A stretch of DNA of 64,000 nt from Nodosilinea sp. PGN35 (GTDB taxonomy: Bacteria; Cyanobacteriota; Cyanobacteriia; Phormidesmidales; Phormidesmidaceae). This document shows, in pieces, positions 50,681 through 60,531 of the stretch. The DNA lies in the NCBI RefSeq assembly GCF_029109325.1, contig NZ_JAQKQJ010000006.1, positions 1 through 64,000 on the forward strand. The letters run 5' to 3'. The position numbers and the translations under genes are program-made. Position 1 is the first letter of the stretch, and each line of letters starts with the position of its first letter. Under the pieces are notes generated by a model. The model was not told the DNA's origin. It searched no databases and worked only from the letters and a program-made list of their open reading frames with translations.

Positions 50681-53496
50681 GACCTCTTTAGCGGCAGCGT
50701 AAAGAAAAATGTACTGCCCTGGCCGACCTGGCTCTCTGCCCAGATTTCCCCGCCGTGCTGCTCCACAATCTGTCTACAGATAGCTAGCCCCAGCCCGGTG
50801 CCCCCCCGCTGGCGCGAATCCGATACATCCACCTGCTGAAAGCGCTCAAAAATCATCTCCAGCCGATCCGCCGGGATGCCTCGCCCCTGATCTCTGACTG
50901 AGACCCGCGCCCAGGCGGGCTGTTCGTCGGCTGGGTCTGGGGCGGCGATCGCCCTAGGCGCAGCAACTAGGGCCGCCGTCAGCCAAATTTTGCTGCCCGC
51001 CTCCGAAAACTTGATCGCGTTGCCCAGCAGATTGGTCAGGGTCTGCAGCACGGCATCGGGGGCCACCATCACCGTCGCCGAGACGGCGGTCACCTGAAGG
51101 GTAACGTTGGCCTCCAGGGCGATCGCCTCTACCCCACTGACCGCCAGCGTCATCAGCTCCTCCAGCGGGCAGGGCTCCAGATTGAGTTCGATGCGGCCTG
51201 AGGTCAACCGTTCTAGATCGAGAATATCGTTGACCAGCCGAATCAGGCGTTCGGTGTTGTTGAGGGCCATACCCAGCATCTGCTGGGTCTTCTGGGGGCG
51301 GTTGTGCAGCACCCCCGACTCTAAAATGCCCAGGGCTCCACGAATAGCGGTGAGGGGCGTCCGCAGCTCGTGGCTGATGATGGAGATAAATTCATCCTTG
51401 AGCCGGTCGATCTGGTAGCGATCGCTGATGTCGCGCACCACCACCAGCACCTCGTCCTGGGTGACCGGAATAATCCGCGCCTCTTCGTAGCAGGTCTGGC
51501 CCCCGGCGACAAATTCGTACTCCTGGCGCTGAATGGTGCCCGTCGCCAGGGCCTGCTCGACGCAGCGCTGCCGCTCCTGGGCGATGGGGCCGGGCAGGTT
51601 CTCATACATGCTCTTCTCGTAGAGCTGGCTGCGATCGCCCAGCCAGTTCACCGACTCCAGGTTGTAGATCGCCAGGGGGCGACCCTCCCGCCCCAGACGC
51701 ATCAGCAGGTCGGGAATCGCGTCGATCAGCGCCTTTTGGGTGGCCTCACTGGCGGCCAGGGAGGCCATTTGCTGGGCCACCTGATGCTCCAGCTCGCGCT
51801 GGTAATCGACCCGAAACCGCTCCACCTGCCGCCGCTCGGTAATATCTTGGAAGGTATTGATGCTGTAGAGCACCTGCCCCAGACTGTTAACTACCGGAAT
51901 GGTGTGCACCTCCAGAGGAATGCGGCGATCGCCGACGGCCACCTCAATATCATCGGTATAGGCAGTTTCGCCGCGTAGGCCGCGCACCACCGGCAGTTCA
52001 GCGGTGGGATACAGCTCGGTGCTGCCAGCTCGATAGAGCTGGTAGACCTCGGCCAGCTGCTCAGAGTCGGCCTCGGCAATGCCGTTGGCCAACAGCTCTT
52101 TACCCTTGTCGTTGAGAAACAGGATTTGCCCCGTTTGACTGTGGACGCTGAGGGCCAAGGGCACCCCGTTTAGAAAGGTCATCAGGGTATTTTCGCGATC
52201 CTTAAGGGCGTAAAACGACGACACCAGCTGACCCACCATCCGGTCAAACCCCTCGCGCAGGGCCTCTACTTCCTGAATATTGCTGGGCTGAGTGGGTGGC
52301 ACGACGGCCAGGCCGTTGGTCAACGCCTGGGTAGCGCGCTGTAGCGACAAAATTGGTTTAGTAATGTATTCCGCTGTCCAAATTCCCAGGCCAGTGCAGC
52401 CGATGAGAGCCAGGGCGCACAGCAGGCTGGTGCGAGCGGTGTTGGCATAGATATCGCCCATAAACTCAGAGGCTGGCACCACCGTCACCAGAAGCCAGTT
52501 CAGCTCCTCCCCCAGGGGTGTCGTCTGCACAAAATAGCGTTCCTGGCCAAAGCGGAGGTGGGAAAAACGGGGCGATCGCACGTTCCTGAGGTCGCCATAA
52601 TCGGCGATTAGGCTGGCCGCCACCGCCCGAGTGAGGGAATTTTGGCTTTGGTGCACCGCCAGTCGGCGGGAGGGAAGCGCCACATTTTGCCCCGGATCAG
52701 CGCGGGGCTGCTGGTCAAAGGGCAGCTCCCCAGTGGAGGTGGCCACCAGGCTGCCATCGGGCTCCATCACAAACAGCTGCCCTGCCCCACTCGGGCTCAG
52801 ACCCCGCAAAAATTCCCCCAGCCGCGTCAGCAAAATGCCGGTGCTAAAAACACCGCCAACGTCGCCCTCCGGGGTTTGAAAGGGCATAAACCGCACCATC
52901 ACCAGCTGGGGCTGAGTCTCGCCCTGCTCCAGGCTCACCACCAGCCGCCAGAGCCCCTCGGGGCTGGCCTGGGCTGCCGTATACCAGGGGTGGTCGGGAG
53001 GGTCGCGGTGGGGGTCGTAGCCCTGCCTGACGGGCGGCAGCAGAGTTTTGGTCTGTTCTGAGCCGTGGAGTTGGTAGCGGTACAGCTGATCGTCGGCCAC
53101 GGTCACGTTGCGCTGCCGCACCGAGAAAGCGCCAGGGGTAGACTGCCGAGCCACGTTTAAAAATGCGCCAGCCTCATTGGCGACGACAATGCCGGTCAGC
53201 TCCGGAAATAGCTGGAGCTGCTGCACCAAATGACTTTCTAGCGCGCCTAGGTCGGTGCCGCTAAGCGTCCCGGCCTCAAGCAGATAGACGTTGGTTTGGG
53301 CAACAAAGCGAGGCGTTTGTAGATACCCCATGAGACTTTCCCGGGCCCGCTGGCCCGTCACCCCCATCATTTGACCGGCGATGTCTTGCACCGCCCGCTG
53401 CCCGCTGCGGTACGAGAGGTAGCCCACCAGCCCGGTAATGCCGATCACCGGCAGCAAAAACGGAATGATGAGCAGATTGCGCAGAGAAAACGTCAT
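50677..53496 (-). CDS. Membrane sensor histidine kinase with dCache and PAS domains
   Basis: A 939-residue sensor. A first helix (about 6-28) and a second (about 345-370) bracket a large periplasmic dCache-like ligand domain. A HAMP linker, one PAS (about 430-570), a second PAS or PAS-like part (about 600-690), HisKA with His709 (SHELRTP) and a HATPase domain (NAIKF, DQGRGIP, GGTGLGLAI) follow. The kinase is complete. It overlaps the response-regulator start and lies 18 bases after the hybrid regulator gene, so the three probably form an operon. Confidence 0.93.
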   Translation of the reverse strand: MTFSLRNLLIIPFLLPVIGITGLVGYLSYRSGQRAVQDIAGQMMGVTGQRARESLMGYLQTPRFVAQTNVYLLEAGTLSGTDLGALESHLVQQLQLFPELTGIVVANEAGAFLNVARQSTPGAFSVRQRNVTVADDQLYRYQLHGSEQTKTLLPPVRQGYDPHRDPPDHPWYTAAQASPEGLWRLVVSLEQGETQPQLVMVRFMPFQTPEGDVGGVFSTGILLTRLGEFLRGLSPSGAGQLFVMEPDGSLVATSTGELPFDQQPRADPGQNVALPSRRLAVHQSQNSLTRAVAASLIADYGDLRNVRSPRFSHLRFGQERYFVQTTPLGEELNWLLVTVVPASEFMGDIYANTARTSLLCALALIGCTGLGIWTAEYITKPILSLQRATQALTNGLAVVPPTQPSNIQEVEALREGFDRMVGQLVSSFYALKDRENTLMTFLNGVPLALSVHSQTGQILFLNDKGKELLANGIAEADSEQLAEVYQLYRAGSTELYPTAELPVVRGLRGETAYTDDIEVAVGDRRIPLEVHTIPVVNSLGQVLYSINTFQDITERRQVERFRVDYQRELEHQVAQQMASLAASEATQKALIDAIPDLLMRLGREGRPLAIYNLESVNWLGDRSQLYEKSMYENLPGPIAQERQRCVEQALATGTIQRQEYEFVAGGQTCYEEARIIPVTQDEVLVVVRDISDRYQIDRLKDEFISIISHELRTPLTAIRGALGILESGVLHNRPQKTQQMLGMALNNTERLIRLVNDILDLERLTSGRIELNLEPCPLEELMTLAVSGVEAIALEANVTLQVTAVSATVMVAPDAVLQTLTNLLGNAIKFSEAGSKIWLTAALVAAPRAIAAPDPADEQPAWARVSVRDQGRGIPADRLEMIFERFQQVDVSDSRQRGGTGLGLAICRQIVEQHGGEIWAESQVGQGSTFFFTLPLKRS

Positions 53497-53513
53497 AGCG
53501 AGATCGAGTTAAC

Positions 53514-55973
53514 TCAGCACATTGGGTACAGGCAAAATGTGTTGCCGCCGCGAGCCTGCGCGTCCTTTAGGGCCTGGTCGGCGGTTTTTAAGAGCAGATC
53601 GCTGCAAAGACTGCCGGTGGGCGTGGTGCCGCCGATGCCTAAGCTGAGGCTAATGTAGTCACCCGAGGCGGCGGTGGGCCGGGGTATTTTGAGGTCGGTA
53701 ACGGCTTGCTGCATGCGTGAGACTACCCGCAGGGCTCCATCCAGGTTGGTGTTGGGCAGCACAATGGCAAATTCGTCGTCGCCGCAGCGGGCCACCAGAT
53801 CGATGTTGGGGTTGATGGTGCGGTACAGGGTGCGAGCAATGCGGCGCAGGGCGGCGTCACCTGCCTGCTGACCGTAGATCTGATAGTAGGGGCGCAGGCT
53901 GTCAGGACTGCACAAAATCAGCGAGATCGGGGCCTGATCTTGGCAGTGGCGCTCCCACTGCTGCCGCAAAAAGGCGTCGAAGTGCAGACCATTGGCCACC
54001 TGGGTGAGGGGGTCTACGGTCTCCTGCTGTGCCCAATAGAGGGCCTGGTGGTGGCGCATTTGCTCGATCTGCTGGCGCAGCCGCGATCGCTCGATCCGAC
54101 TCAGCACCCGCGTGACCAGCTCTGGCCCCACAATGGGCTTGCCGATCAGATCGTCGGCTCCCATCTCAAAGACCTGGTGGACGGTGACGTTGTCGGGGTG
54201 AGCGGCGACCATCAGGATGGGCAGGTTGCCAAACCGTGAGTCCTGACGCACCACCTGACACAGGTCTATGCCGCTAAAGGTGGGCATCTCAAGCGCCAGC
54301 AGCAGCAGATCGGGCTGCACCTGGCGCAGCACTTCCCAAAATTGGCTGGGGTCGCCTAGCCCTGTGACCTGCAAGCCCCAGGGGGTGAGCAGCTCGGCAA
54401 TGGCGCTGCGGGTGATCGGGTCATTGTCAACCACCATAACCCGCGATTCGGGGGTCTGGGTTTCGGGCAGGAGATGGTTTAGGGTATCGAAAATCTGGGC
54501 GGCGGTGGCCGGGGCTACCAGGTAGCGATCGCCCTGGAGCCGGGCCACCTGCACCCGTTCTTCTAAGCTGTCGCGACAGGTCAACACCAGCACCGGCAGC
54601 TGGGGGAATCGGTGCTTCACCTCCCGCAGGGGTGCCAGTTTCTCGGCCAGGGGAGCGCCCTGGTCGAGGGTGAGCACCACTGCCTCAGCGCTGCCCTGGG
54701 CCAAGATCTGCATCAGCTCACCCAGACGGTTGGCACCGTCGAGGTGCCAACCGTGGCTAGCGGCATCGGCCTGGAGACTGGTGAGCAGCTCGAGCTCCCC
54801 CGACAGCACCGCTCCCCGGTGGCGAGGCAGGGAGGCAGCCGACTCTGGCGGCAGCGGTCTGGGGGCCAGGGCCAGGGTTTGCTTGAGGTCAAGCAGACAG
54901 CGCGAGAGCCGATCTACTGCCGCTGTTGGCAGCGGACGATCGCTCAGCAACTGCTCAATCTGGCGGGCGTAGGTTGAGCCTTCGTCGTAGCCAAAGGTGC
55001 CGAGCCCGCCGGCCAGGCGATGGGCTTCATCCTGGGCAATCGCCTGCTGCTGCGGGGGTAAATTGCCCGCCTGAAGCGATCGCACCGCCGCTTCCACCAC
55101 CGCCAGCCGCTGTTGAATCGACGCCTGAAACCGAGCTGCGATCGTCTCTAGCGTCTGGTTCTTAGGTGCGGTAGCGGGTAATGCCTGAGCCACCGATGCA
55201 CCGCTGGCGACACCGCTGCTCGATCCATTAAATTCATCGGTGCCGCTGTGGTTGGCCGACTCGGCGACGGCAGCGTCCCGGTTGACTAAGCTAGGGGGTA
55301 AATCGCGGAGACGGTAGCCCAGGCCATACACCGTCTGAATCACATTTTCAACTACACCGCTGCGCTTGAGGCGGTTGCGCAGGTCTTTGACCAGGTTGGT
55401 GACCGCCCCCTCGGTGGGCGAATCGTCAATTGTCCACAGGTGGTCGAGAATGGTGCTGCGGCTAAACACCCGCTGGGGATGGCGCAAAAACAGCTCTAGC
55501 AGGCTGTATTCCTTCGGCGTCAACGGTACCACCTGGCCGCCATAGGTCACCTGGGCCAGGGTGGGGTCAAGGCAGAGCTGCCCCCAGACCAGCGATGGAA
55601 TGGTCGTTGCCCTGGCCCCGCGCCGCAGCAGGGCGCGAATGCGGGCCAGCACCTGGGACACCTCAAAGGGTTTGGTCACGTAGTCGTCGGCTCCGGCATC
55701 GAGCCCGGTTACCACATCCTCGTCTTCGGCCTGGGCGGTGATCATTAAGATCGGGGTAGAGACCCCCTGATCCCGCAGGTGACGGCACAGGCTCAGACCA
55801 TCGAGCCGAGGAAGGTTGACATCCAGCACCACCAAGTCGTAGTTCCACAGGGCGGCCAGCTCCTGGGCAATCATGCCGTCGCTCGCCTGCTCTACGGTGT
55901 AGCGCGCCGCAGTCAGGTGAAAGACTAAAAGCTCTCGGGTAGAGGGGTCATCCTCAACAAGTAAAATCTTCAT
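53514..55973 (-). CDS. Multi-domain phosphorelay regulator (REC-wHTH-HPt-REC-REC-GGDEF)
   Basis: An 819-residue hub. Order: REC (1-115, Asp in LDVNLPRLDG), an OmpR-type winged helix (about 130-225), an HPt-like segment (about 280-365, His in EAHRLAGGLGTFG), a weak receiver-like domain (385-500), a second receiver (510-625) whose usual acceptor Asp is Ala (LLALEMPTFSG), and a GGDEF domain (655-815) whose motif reads GDDEF. The first REC looks able to receive phosphate; the last two may not. It could bind DNA and make or sense cyclic-di-GMP. Its start follows ATG with no clear overlap upstream. Confidence 0.88.
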   Translation of the reverse strand: MKILLVEDDPSTRELLVFHLTAARYTVEQASDGMIAQELAALWNYDLVVLDVNLPRLDGLSLCRHLRDQGVSTPILMITAQAEDEDVVTGLDAGADDYVTKPFEVSQVLARIRALLRRGARATTIPSLVWGQLCLDPTLAQVTYGGQVVPLTPKEYSLLELFLRHPQRVFSRSTILDHLWTIDDSPTEGAVTNLVKDLRNRLKRSGVVENVIQTVYGLGYRLRDLPPSLVNRDAAVAESANHSGTDEFNGSSSGVASGASVAQALPATAPKNQTLETIAARFQASIQQRLAVVEAAVRSLQAGNLPPQQQAIAQDEAHRLAGGLGTFGYDEGSTYARQIEQLLSDRPLPTAAVDRLSRCLLDLKQTLALAPRPLPPESAASLPRHRGAVLSGELELLTSLQADAASHGWHLDGANRLGELMQILAQGSAEAVVLTLDQGAPLAEKLAPLREVKHRFPQLPVLVLTCRDSLEERVQVARLQGDRYLVAPATAAQIFDTLNHLLPETQTPESRVMVVDNDPITRSAIAELLTPWGLQVTGLGDPSQFWEVLRQVQPDLLLLALEMPTFSGIDLCQVVRQDSRFGNLPILMVAAHPDNVTVHQVFEMGADDLIGKPIVGPELVTRVLSRIERSRLRQQIEQMRHHQALYWAQQETVDPLTQVANGLHFDAFLRQQWERHCQDQAPISLILCSPDSLRPYYQIYGQQAGDAALRRIARTLYRTINPNIDLVARCGDDEFAIVLPNTNLDGALRVVSRMQQAVTDLKIPRPTAASGDYISLSLGIGGTTPTGSLCSDLLLKTADQALKDAQARGGNTFCLYPMC

Positions 55974-56315
55974 CGGTGGGGCACAGTTACAACAGTAGAT
56001 GCTGCCGATGCCGAGAGATCGTAACCCGATTGAACTCGATTAAAAGCCCAGTGAGCTACCATCTGCCATGCGTTTGTTACGAACCGTCGGATTGGGTGGA
56101 TTCACTGTCAGCACCGTGTCAGCGCCATTCCTGCGCTAGTCAACGACAACCCCAGCCGGACTCTACCGGCCCGCCCGATCCTAGGGCAGGAGTTGGGTTA
56201 CTTGCAGAATGGTCATGCCTAACCGCCTCTTAGCATAGCCTTAAGCCTTCATCTTCTCTACCGTAGGGGGCATAGCGGGGGGATGACAGCGCGGCGGCGA
56301 TCGCAGCGGGGATGG
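55974..56315. other. Gene-free spacer before the phosphorelay operon
   Basis: 342 bases between the phosphorelay operon start and the recombinase end. It should hold the operon promoter. No repeat, hairpin or small gene is evident. Confidence 0.4.
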
Positions 56316-57491
56316 TCACAGCGGGGCCGACCAGGTGCCTCGCTGGAGGGCTGCCTGCACCGCCGCTTGCTGGTCGCGGTGGGTGATCCAGCGGTGGTAG
56401 GTGCGGTTGTGAATGGCGACCGAGTGCCCCATCATCCGGGCTGCCACGGTGTCGGGCAGCCCAAAGTGAATGGTGCGCACCGCCCAGGCGTGGCGCAGGT
56501 CGTAGGGCGAAAAGGGCACCCCGTAGCGCTTAAATTGAATCGCCACCTGCTGACCAATCCGCTGGAGGGTCGTGCTGGTCAAGTCGGTGTTGATGGGTGG
56601 CAGAGTGCCCTGGCGCAGCCCAAAGCGCTCGATCCACTCGGGGTAAAAGGGCCACACGTCGTGGAGGCCAGTTTTGGTGGTTTCGAGCACTGTAATCCGG
56701 CCGTCTGGGTTCCCCTGGCGCAGCTCCCTGTAGTCGCAGAAAAAGACTTCGTGGTTGCGCAGGCCGTAGGTCGCCATGACGCCGTACACGTAGCGCCAGG
56801 CCGGGTTGGGGATGCGATCGCACCATTCCACAACCACCTCATCGGAGGGCAGGTGGCGGCGAGCGGTCTTGCTGTTGCCGTAGGTACCGGCCAGTTTCTC
56901 AAACCCGTCGGGCAGCGTTAGCCCCTGAAAATCCGCAAAGGCTTTGAGGGCTGTCAACGCGACTTGACGGCTGCGGGAGTGGGGCGAAAACTCCTCCAGC
57001 ACAGTCACAATGGCCGTTTCGAGGGGCTGTCGGGGGTGCTCTTTCCCATGGGCCACCAGCTTTTTGAGGTAGGGGGCGTAGGCTTTGTCCCAGGTGGTTT
57101 TGCGCGAGGCCATAGCGGCGACATCGACGCCGGGTTGCGCCATCAGGTGGGTTTCAAACTGGGCCACCCGCTCAGCCAGCGGCACGGTCTCGGGCTGATC
57201 TTCTGCCGCTGGAGCCAGGTAGTTGGCCCAGCTAAAGCGGCGCTCGATCAGCTGGGCGGCAATGACCTTGGCCTCGCGCTCGATCTGCTTCAGCCCGCCG
57301 GGGGTGGCGGGCAGCCTGAGAGGAATGCGCTGCTGGTGGGGCCGGGTTTTGGTGCTGTCCGGGCGGGGGGGCAGGGTGCCCCGCAGGCTGAGGCGATCGC
57401 CCCGTCGCTCCACCTGTAGGCCCAGACGGGCGGCCTTGAGGCGGGTATTGAGCGCTGCGATCGCCCTATCTAAAGCATCGGAGGAAGCCAT
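56316..57491 (-). CDS. Chromosomal tyrosine recombinase / integrase family protein
   Basis: A 391-residue site-specific recombinase. The C-terminal catalytic half has Arg in YGLRNHE, Lys in TTKTGLH, YDLRHAWAVR in place of the usual HDLRH, GH in MMGHSVAIHN and a tyrosine in TYHRW. The N-terminal half carries a SAM-like core-binding segment. The first HxxR histidine is Tyr, which may be a trait of this cyanobacterial group. The ATG at 57491 is preferred to a TTG at 57494. No flanking att repeats or cargo are evident; it lies divergent from hemH, so a domesticated role is possible. Confidence 0.82.
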   Translation of the reverse strand: MASSDALDRAIAALNTRLKAARLGLQVERRGDRLSLRGTLPPRPDSTKTRPHQQRIPLRLPATPGGLKQIEREAKVIAAQLIERRFSWANYLAPAAEDQPETVPLAERVAQFETHLMAQPGVDVAAMASRKTTWDKAYAPYLKKLVAHGKEHPRQPLETAIVTVLEEFSPHSRSRQVALTALKAFADFQGLTLPDGFEKLAGTYGNSKTARRHLPSDEVVVEWCDRIPNPAWRYVYGVMATYGLRNHEVFFCDYRELRQGNPDGRITVLETTKTGLHDVWPFYPEWIERFGLRQGTLPPINTDLTSTTLQRIGQQVAIQFKRYGVPFSPYDLRHAWAVRTIHFGLPDTVAARMMGHSVAIHNRTYHRWITHRDQQAAVQAALQRGTWSAPL

Positions 57492-57565
57492 CAACGTCGG
57501 AAACCGTTCATCCAGCTTGTAGAATAATTGAGAATGAGTACTTACTTTAGAGCCACTACAGTGCC

Positions 57566-58729
57566 ATGGGTCGTGTTGGGGTCTTATTACTAAATCTGGG
57601 GGGGCCAGAGCAGCTCGACGATGTTCGCCCCTTCCTGTTTAACCTGTTTGCCGATCCAGAGATCATTCGTCTGCCCTTTCCCTGGTTGCAGCGGCCCTTA
57701 GCCTGGCTGATTTCTAGCTCTCGCGCCAAGCAGTCCCAGGAGAACTACCAGCAGATTGGCGGTGGCTCCCCCCTGCGCCGCATTACCGAAGAGCAGGCCG
57801 ACGCCCTCAAGCAGGTGCTGGCCGACAAGGGCACCGAGGCCAACATCTATATTGGCATGCGCTACTGGTATCCCTTCACTGAAGAGGCCGTGGCCCAAAT
57901 CAAACGTGACGGCATCGAAAATCTGGTGGTGCTGCCCCTGTATCCCCAGTTTTCGATCAGCACCAGCGGCTCCAGCTTCCGTCTGCTCGAGCGCCTCTGG
58001 CTCGAAGACCCCGCCCTCCAGCGCATTGTCTATACCGCCATTCCCTCCTGGTACAATCGCCCCGGCTACACTGAGGCCATGGCCGACCTGATTGCCCAGG
58101 AGCTTGACAAGCTCGAAACCCCCGACCAGGCCCACATATTCTTCAGCGCCCATGGGGTGCCCGTCAGCTACGTCGAAGAAGCCGGCGACCCCTACCAGCG
58201 CGAGATCGAGCACTGCACCGAGCTGATTATGAAATCGCTCAACCGCCCCAACCCCCACACTCTGGCCTACCAGAGTCGGGTCGGGCCAGTGGAGTGGCTC
58301 CAGCCCTACACCGAAGATGCGATCGAGCAGCTGGCCGAGCAGGGGGTCAAAGATTTAGTTGTGGTGCCCATCAGCTTTGTCTCCGAGCACATCGAGACCC
58401 TGCAAGAGATCGACATTGAATACCGCGAAATTGCCGAAGAGGCCGGTATACACGGCTTTCACCGCGTTCCGGCGCTCAACACCCACCCGCGCTTTATCGC
58501 CGATATGGCCGATATGGTCACCGAGGCGCTAGAGGCTCCCCGCCAGCTTTTCTCCGATGTGGTGCAGCCCGACAAAAAAGTCAAAATTTATCCCCAGGAG
58601 CGATCGGCCTGGGGCCTCACCCCCGTTGCCGAGGTGTGGAACGGACGGCTGGCCATGGTGGGCTTTTTGGCCCTGCTGCTAGAGCTGGTCAGCGGGCGCG
58701 GCCCGCTGCATTTTGTCGGCATTCTCTAG
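57566..58729 (+). CDS. hemH: Ferrochelatase with C-terminal CAB-like helix
   Basis: Inserts Fe2+ into protoporphyrin IX to make haem. In 387 residues the main domain has the N-terminal [11 protein letters not shown] and the conserved [25 protein letters not shown] with the active His. The last 40 residues are a chlorophyll-binding-like helix: [29 protein letters not shown], found in cyanobacterial and plastid forms, which may sense chlorophyll or bind pigment. ATG start. It is divergent from the recombinase gene; 12 bases separate its stop from the convergent DUF4126 gene. Confidence 0.96.
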   Translation: MGRVGVLLLNLGGPEQLDDVRPFLFNLFADPEIIRLPFPWLQRPLAWLISSSRAKQSQENYQQIGGGSPLRRITEEQADALKQVLADKGTEANIYIGMRYWYPFTEEAVAQIKRDGIENLVVLPLYPQFSISTSGSSFRLLERLWLEDPALQRIVYTAIPSWYNRPGYTEAMADLIAQELDKLETPDQAHIFFSAHGVPVSYVEEAGDPYQREIEHCTELIMKSLNRPNPHTLAYQSRVGPVEWLQPYTEDAIEQLAEQGVKDLVVVPISFVSEHIETLQEIDIEYREIAEEAGIHGFHRVPALNTHPRFIADMADMVTEALEAPRQLFSDVVQPDKKVKIYPQERSAWGLTPVAEVWNGRLAMVGFLALLLELVSGRGPLHFVGIL

Positions 58730-58741
58730 GGCACCGGCTGC

Positions 58742-59299
58742 TCAGGGCTTGGAGCGCCGTGGCCAGTGCCGCCACAGGTACGAGGTGCGAATCACCAGCC
58801 ACAGCAGCAGCAGCGCAATAATGCCCCCCTGGTTGGGGGCATCAAAAGCCAGGATAGCCAGCACGATGCACAGGCCGTCGACCACAAAAAAGCTCCACAG
58901 GGGCGGGCGACGGGGCCGAAAAAACAGCCCCATTTGCAACAGCTGAATCACCAGAGCCAGCAGGGCGCTGATCAGCCCAATCAGTGGGTAGATCCAGCCC
59001 TCAAGCCCCAGCGTGCGGGCCACCCCCAGCCCTGCCAGCGCCCCAACGCCGGGGCTTAGCACCAGCTCTAAACTCTGAAACAACCGCTGGCTGTAGCGGC
59101 TCTTAGACAGCATCAGCTCGGCAACCGACCAGCTCACCAGCACCCCCAGCACCAGAGCCGGGGGCAGGTGTGACAGCAGCGGCACGTTAGACCACAGCTG
59201 AGGGCCCGACATCAGGCCAATCAGCAGCAGCGGCAGGGCCAGCCGCAGCCCCGTCGCCGCTGCGATCGACAAAATAGCCAGTAGTTCCGTAATAATCAC
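58742..59299 (-). CDS. DUF4126 membrane protein, GTG start
   Basis: A 185-residue membrane protein with about five helices, fitting DUF4126: it starts VIITELLAILSIAAATGLRLALP, and has the charged loop ELMLSKSRYSQRLFQSLELVLSPGVGALAG. The GTG at 59299 is chosen because GGGAGGG lies 5 to 8 bases upstream and the extended frame to 59542 runs inside hrcA. Function is unknown. It follows hrcA on the same strand. Confidence 0.75.
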   Translation of the reverse strand: MIITELLAILSIAAATGLRLALPLLLIGLMSGPQLWSNVPLLSHLPPALVLGVLVSWSVAELMLSKSRYSQRLFQSLELVLSPGVGALAGLGVARTLGLEGWIYPLIGLISALLALVIQLLQMGLFFRPRRPPLWSFFVVDGLCIVLAILAFDAPNQGGIIALLLLWLVIRTSYLWRHWPRRSKP

Positions 59300-59339
59300 G
59301 GCTTTCCCTCCCCGGTCGGGTCTGCTTCCAGGGATCCCC

Positions 59340-60437
59340 CTATTCGCTGAGGGCAGTGGATAGGTAGTCGGCGGCAGCCTTGACCACCGCCACGGCATTT
59401 TCGTAGACCATGCGAGTTGGCCCCAGCACTCCCACACTGCCGACCGACTTATCGTGGCGGGTGTAGTTTGACACGACCAGAGCGCACCCCTGCATTGGCT
59501 CCAGTGGATTTTCAGCCCCAATCCACACTTTGACATCCACATCCTTCAGGGTTTGGGAAGCCCTGGGAGAGGTAGTAAAAAACAGCGGCCACAGCTGCGA
59601 CTGGTCTTCCTCCAGCAGGCGCACAATGGCCTGAATTCGCTGGGCATCACAAAACTCGGGCTGGCGCAGCACCTCAGCTAGGCCGCTGACGACGAGCTGG
59701 GGGGTTTCAGCCGCTTGCGATCGCAGCGCTAAATCTCCCAACGCCTGGCACAGCAGCCCCCCGTAGTGCTCAAACTCAGCATCCAGTTCGCCCCAGTTGA
59801 GGGTGGTCACATCCGCCAGAGGGCGGCCCCGCAGGTGGTGGGTCAAAAAGTTCGAGAGAATTTCTAAGTCTCGCCGCCCTAGCTCCGTCGGAGCCGCCTG
59901 GGTCGCCGAACCCAGCGCTGCAGGCAGCTGCACCACCACCGACTGGGTCGCCAGGGAGTCGAGCAGCACAATCATCAGCACCTGACCGCCTTCCACCGTG
60001 ACCAGCTGAATGTGGCGAATCAGCACCGTATTGGCCTGGGGCACCGTGACCAGCGCCAGGTAGCCGCTAATTTGGGCCAAAATCTGAGTTGCCGACCTCA
60101 GCAGCGATTCCAGGCTGCGGCCCATCCAGTCCAGTTCTTCTGACAGCGCCGCATCCACCCGGCGACCTACCCGCGCCGAAGGCGACATCAGCCGATCGAC
60201 GTAGAGTCGATAGCCAAAGTCAGAGGGCACCCGCCCCGATGAGGTGTGGGGCTGATACAGCAATCCGTATTTCTCCAGCAGCCCCATGGTGTTGCGCACC
60301 GTAGCCGGACTTACCCGCAGGTTATACTCCTGGGCTAGGGCTCGCGATCCTACCGGTTCTGCCGTGGCAATGTAGTGACGGATGGTGGCCTGAAGCACCT
60401 GCTCGTGGCGAGCACTCAGGGGAGGGGCGGGATCCAT
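59340..60437 (-). CDS. hrcA: Heat-inducible transcription repressor HrcA
   Basis: Represses groESL-type heat-shock genes by binding the CIRCE element. The 365 residues have the winged-helix N-terminus (LRVSPATVRNTMGLLEKYGLLYQPHTSSGRVPSDFGYR), a GAF-like middle (about 105-330) and the C-terminal VLGPTRMVYENAVAVV. I found no TTAGCACTC/GAGTGCTAA CIRCE in this window, so its targets lie elsewhere. ATG start. The gene precedes the DUF4126 gene. Confidence 0.95.
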   Translation of the reverse strand: MDPAPPLSARHEQVLQATIRHYIATAEPVGSRALAQEYNLRVSPATVRNTMGLLEKYGLLYQPHTSSGRVPSDFGYRLYVDRLMSPSARVGRRVDAALSEELDWMGRSLESLLRSATQILAQISGYLALVTVPQANTVLIRHIQLVTVEGGQVLMIVLLDSLATQSVVVQLPAALGSATQAAPTELGRRDLEILSNFLTHHLRGRPLADVTTLNWGELDAEFEHYGGLLCQALGDLALRSQAAETPQLVVSGLAEVLRQPEFCDAQRIQAIVRLLEEDQSQLWPLFFTTSPRASQTLKDVDVKVWIGAENPLEPMQGCALVVSNYTRHDKSVGSVGVLGPTRMVYENAVAVVKAAADYLSTALSE

Positions 60438-60531
60438 AAGGGGGTTGGTATAAAACTCAACTACGCCATTGCCTTACCATAACAGATGTTTTCTGAGGTT
60501 CGGCATTGCCCCGCCGCCTACAGGCCAAAGA

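Noticed and set aside
59340..60480. CIRCE operator near hrcA
   Set aside because: No TTAGCACTC with spaced inverted copy was seen here or elsewhere in the window.
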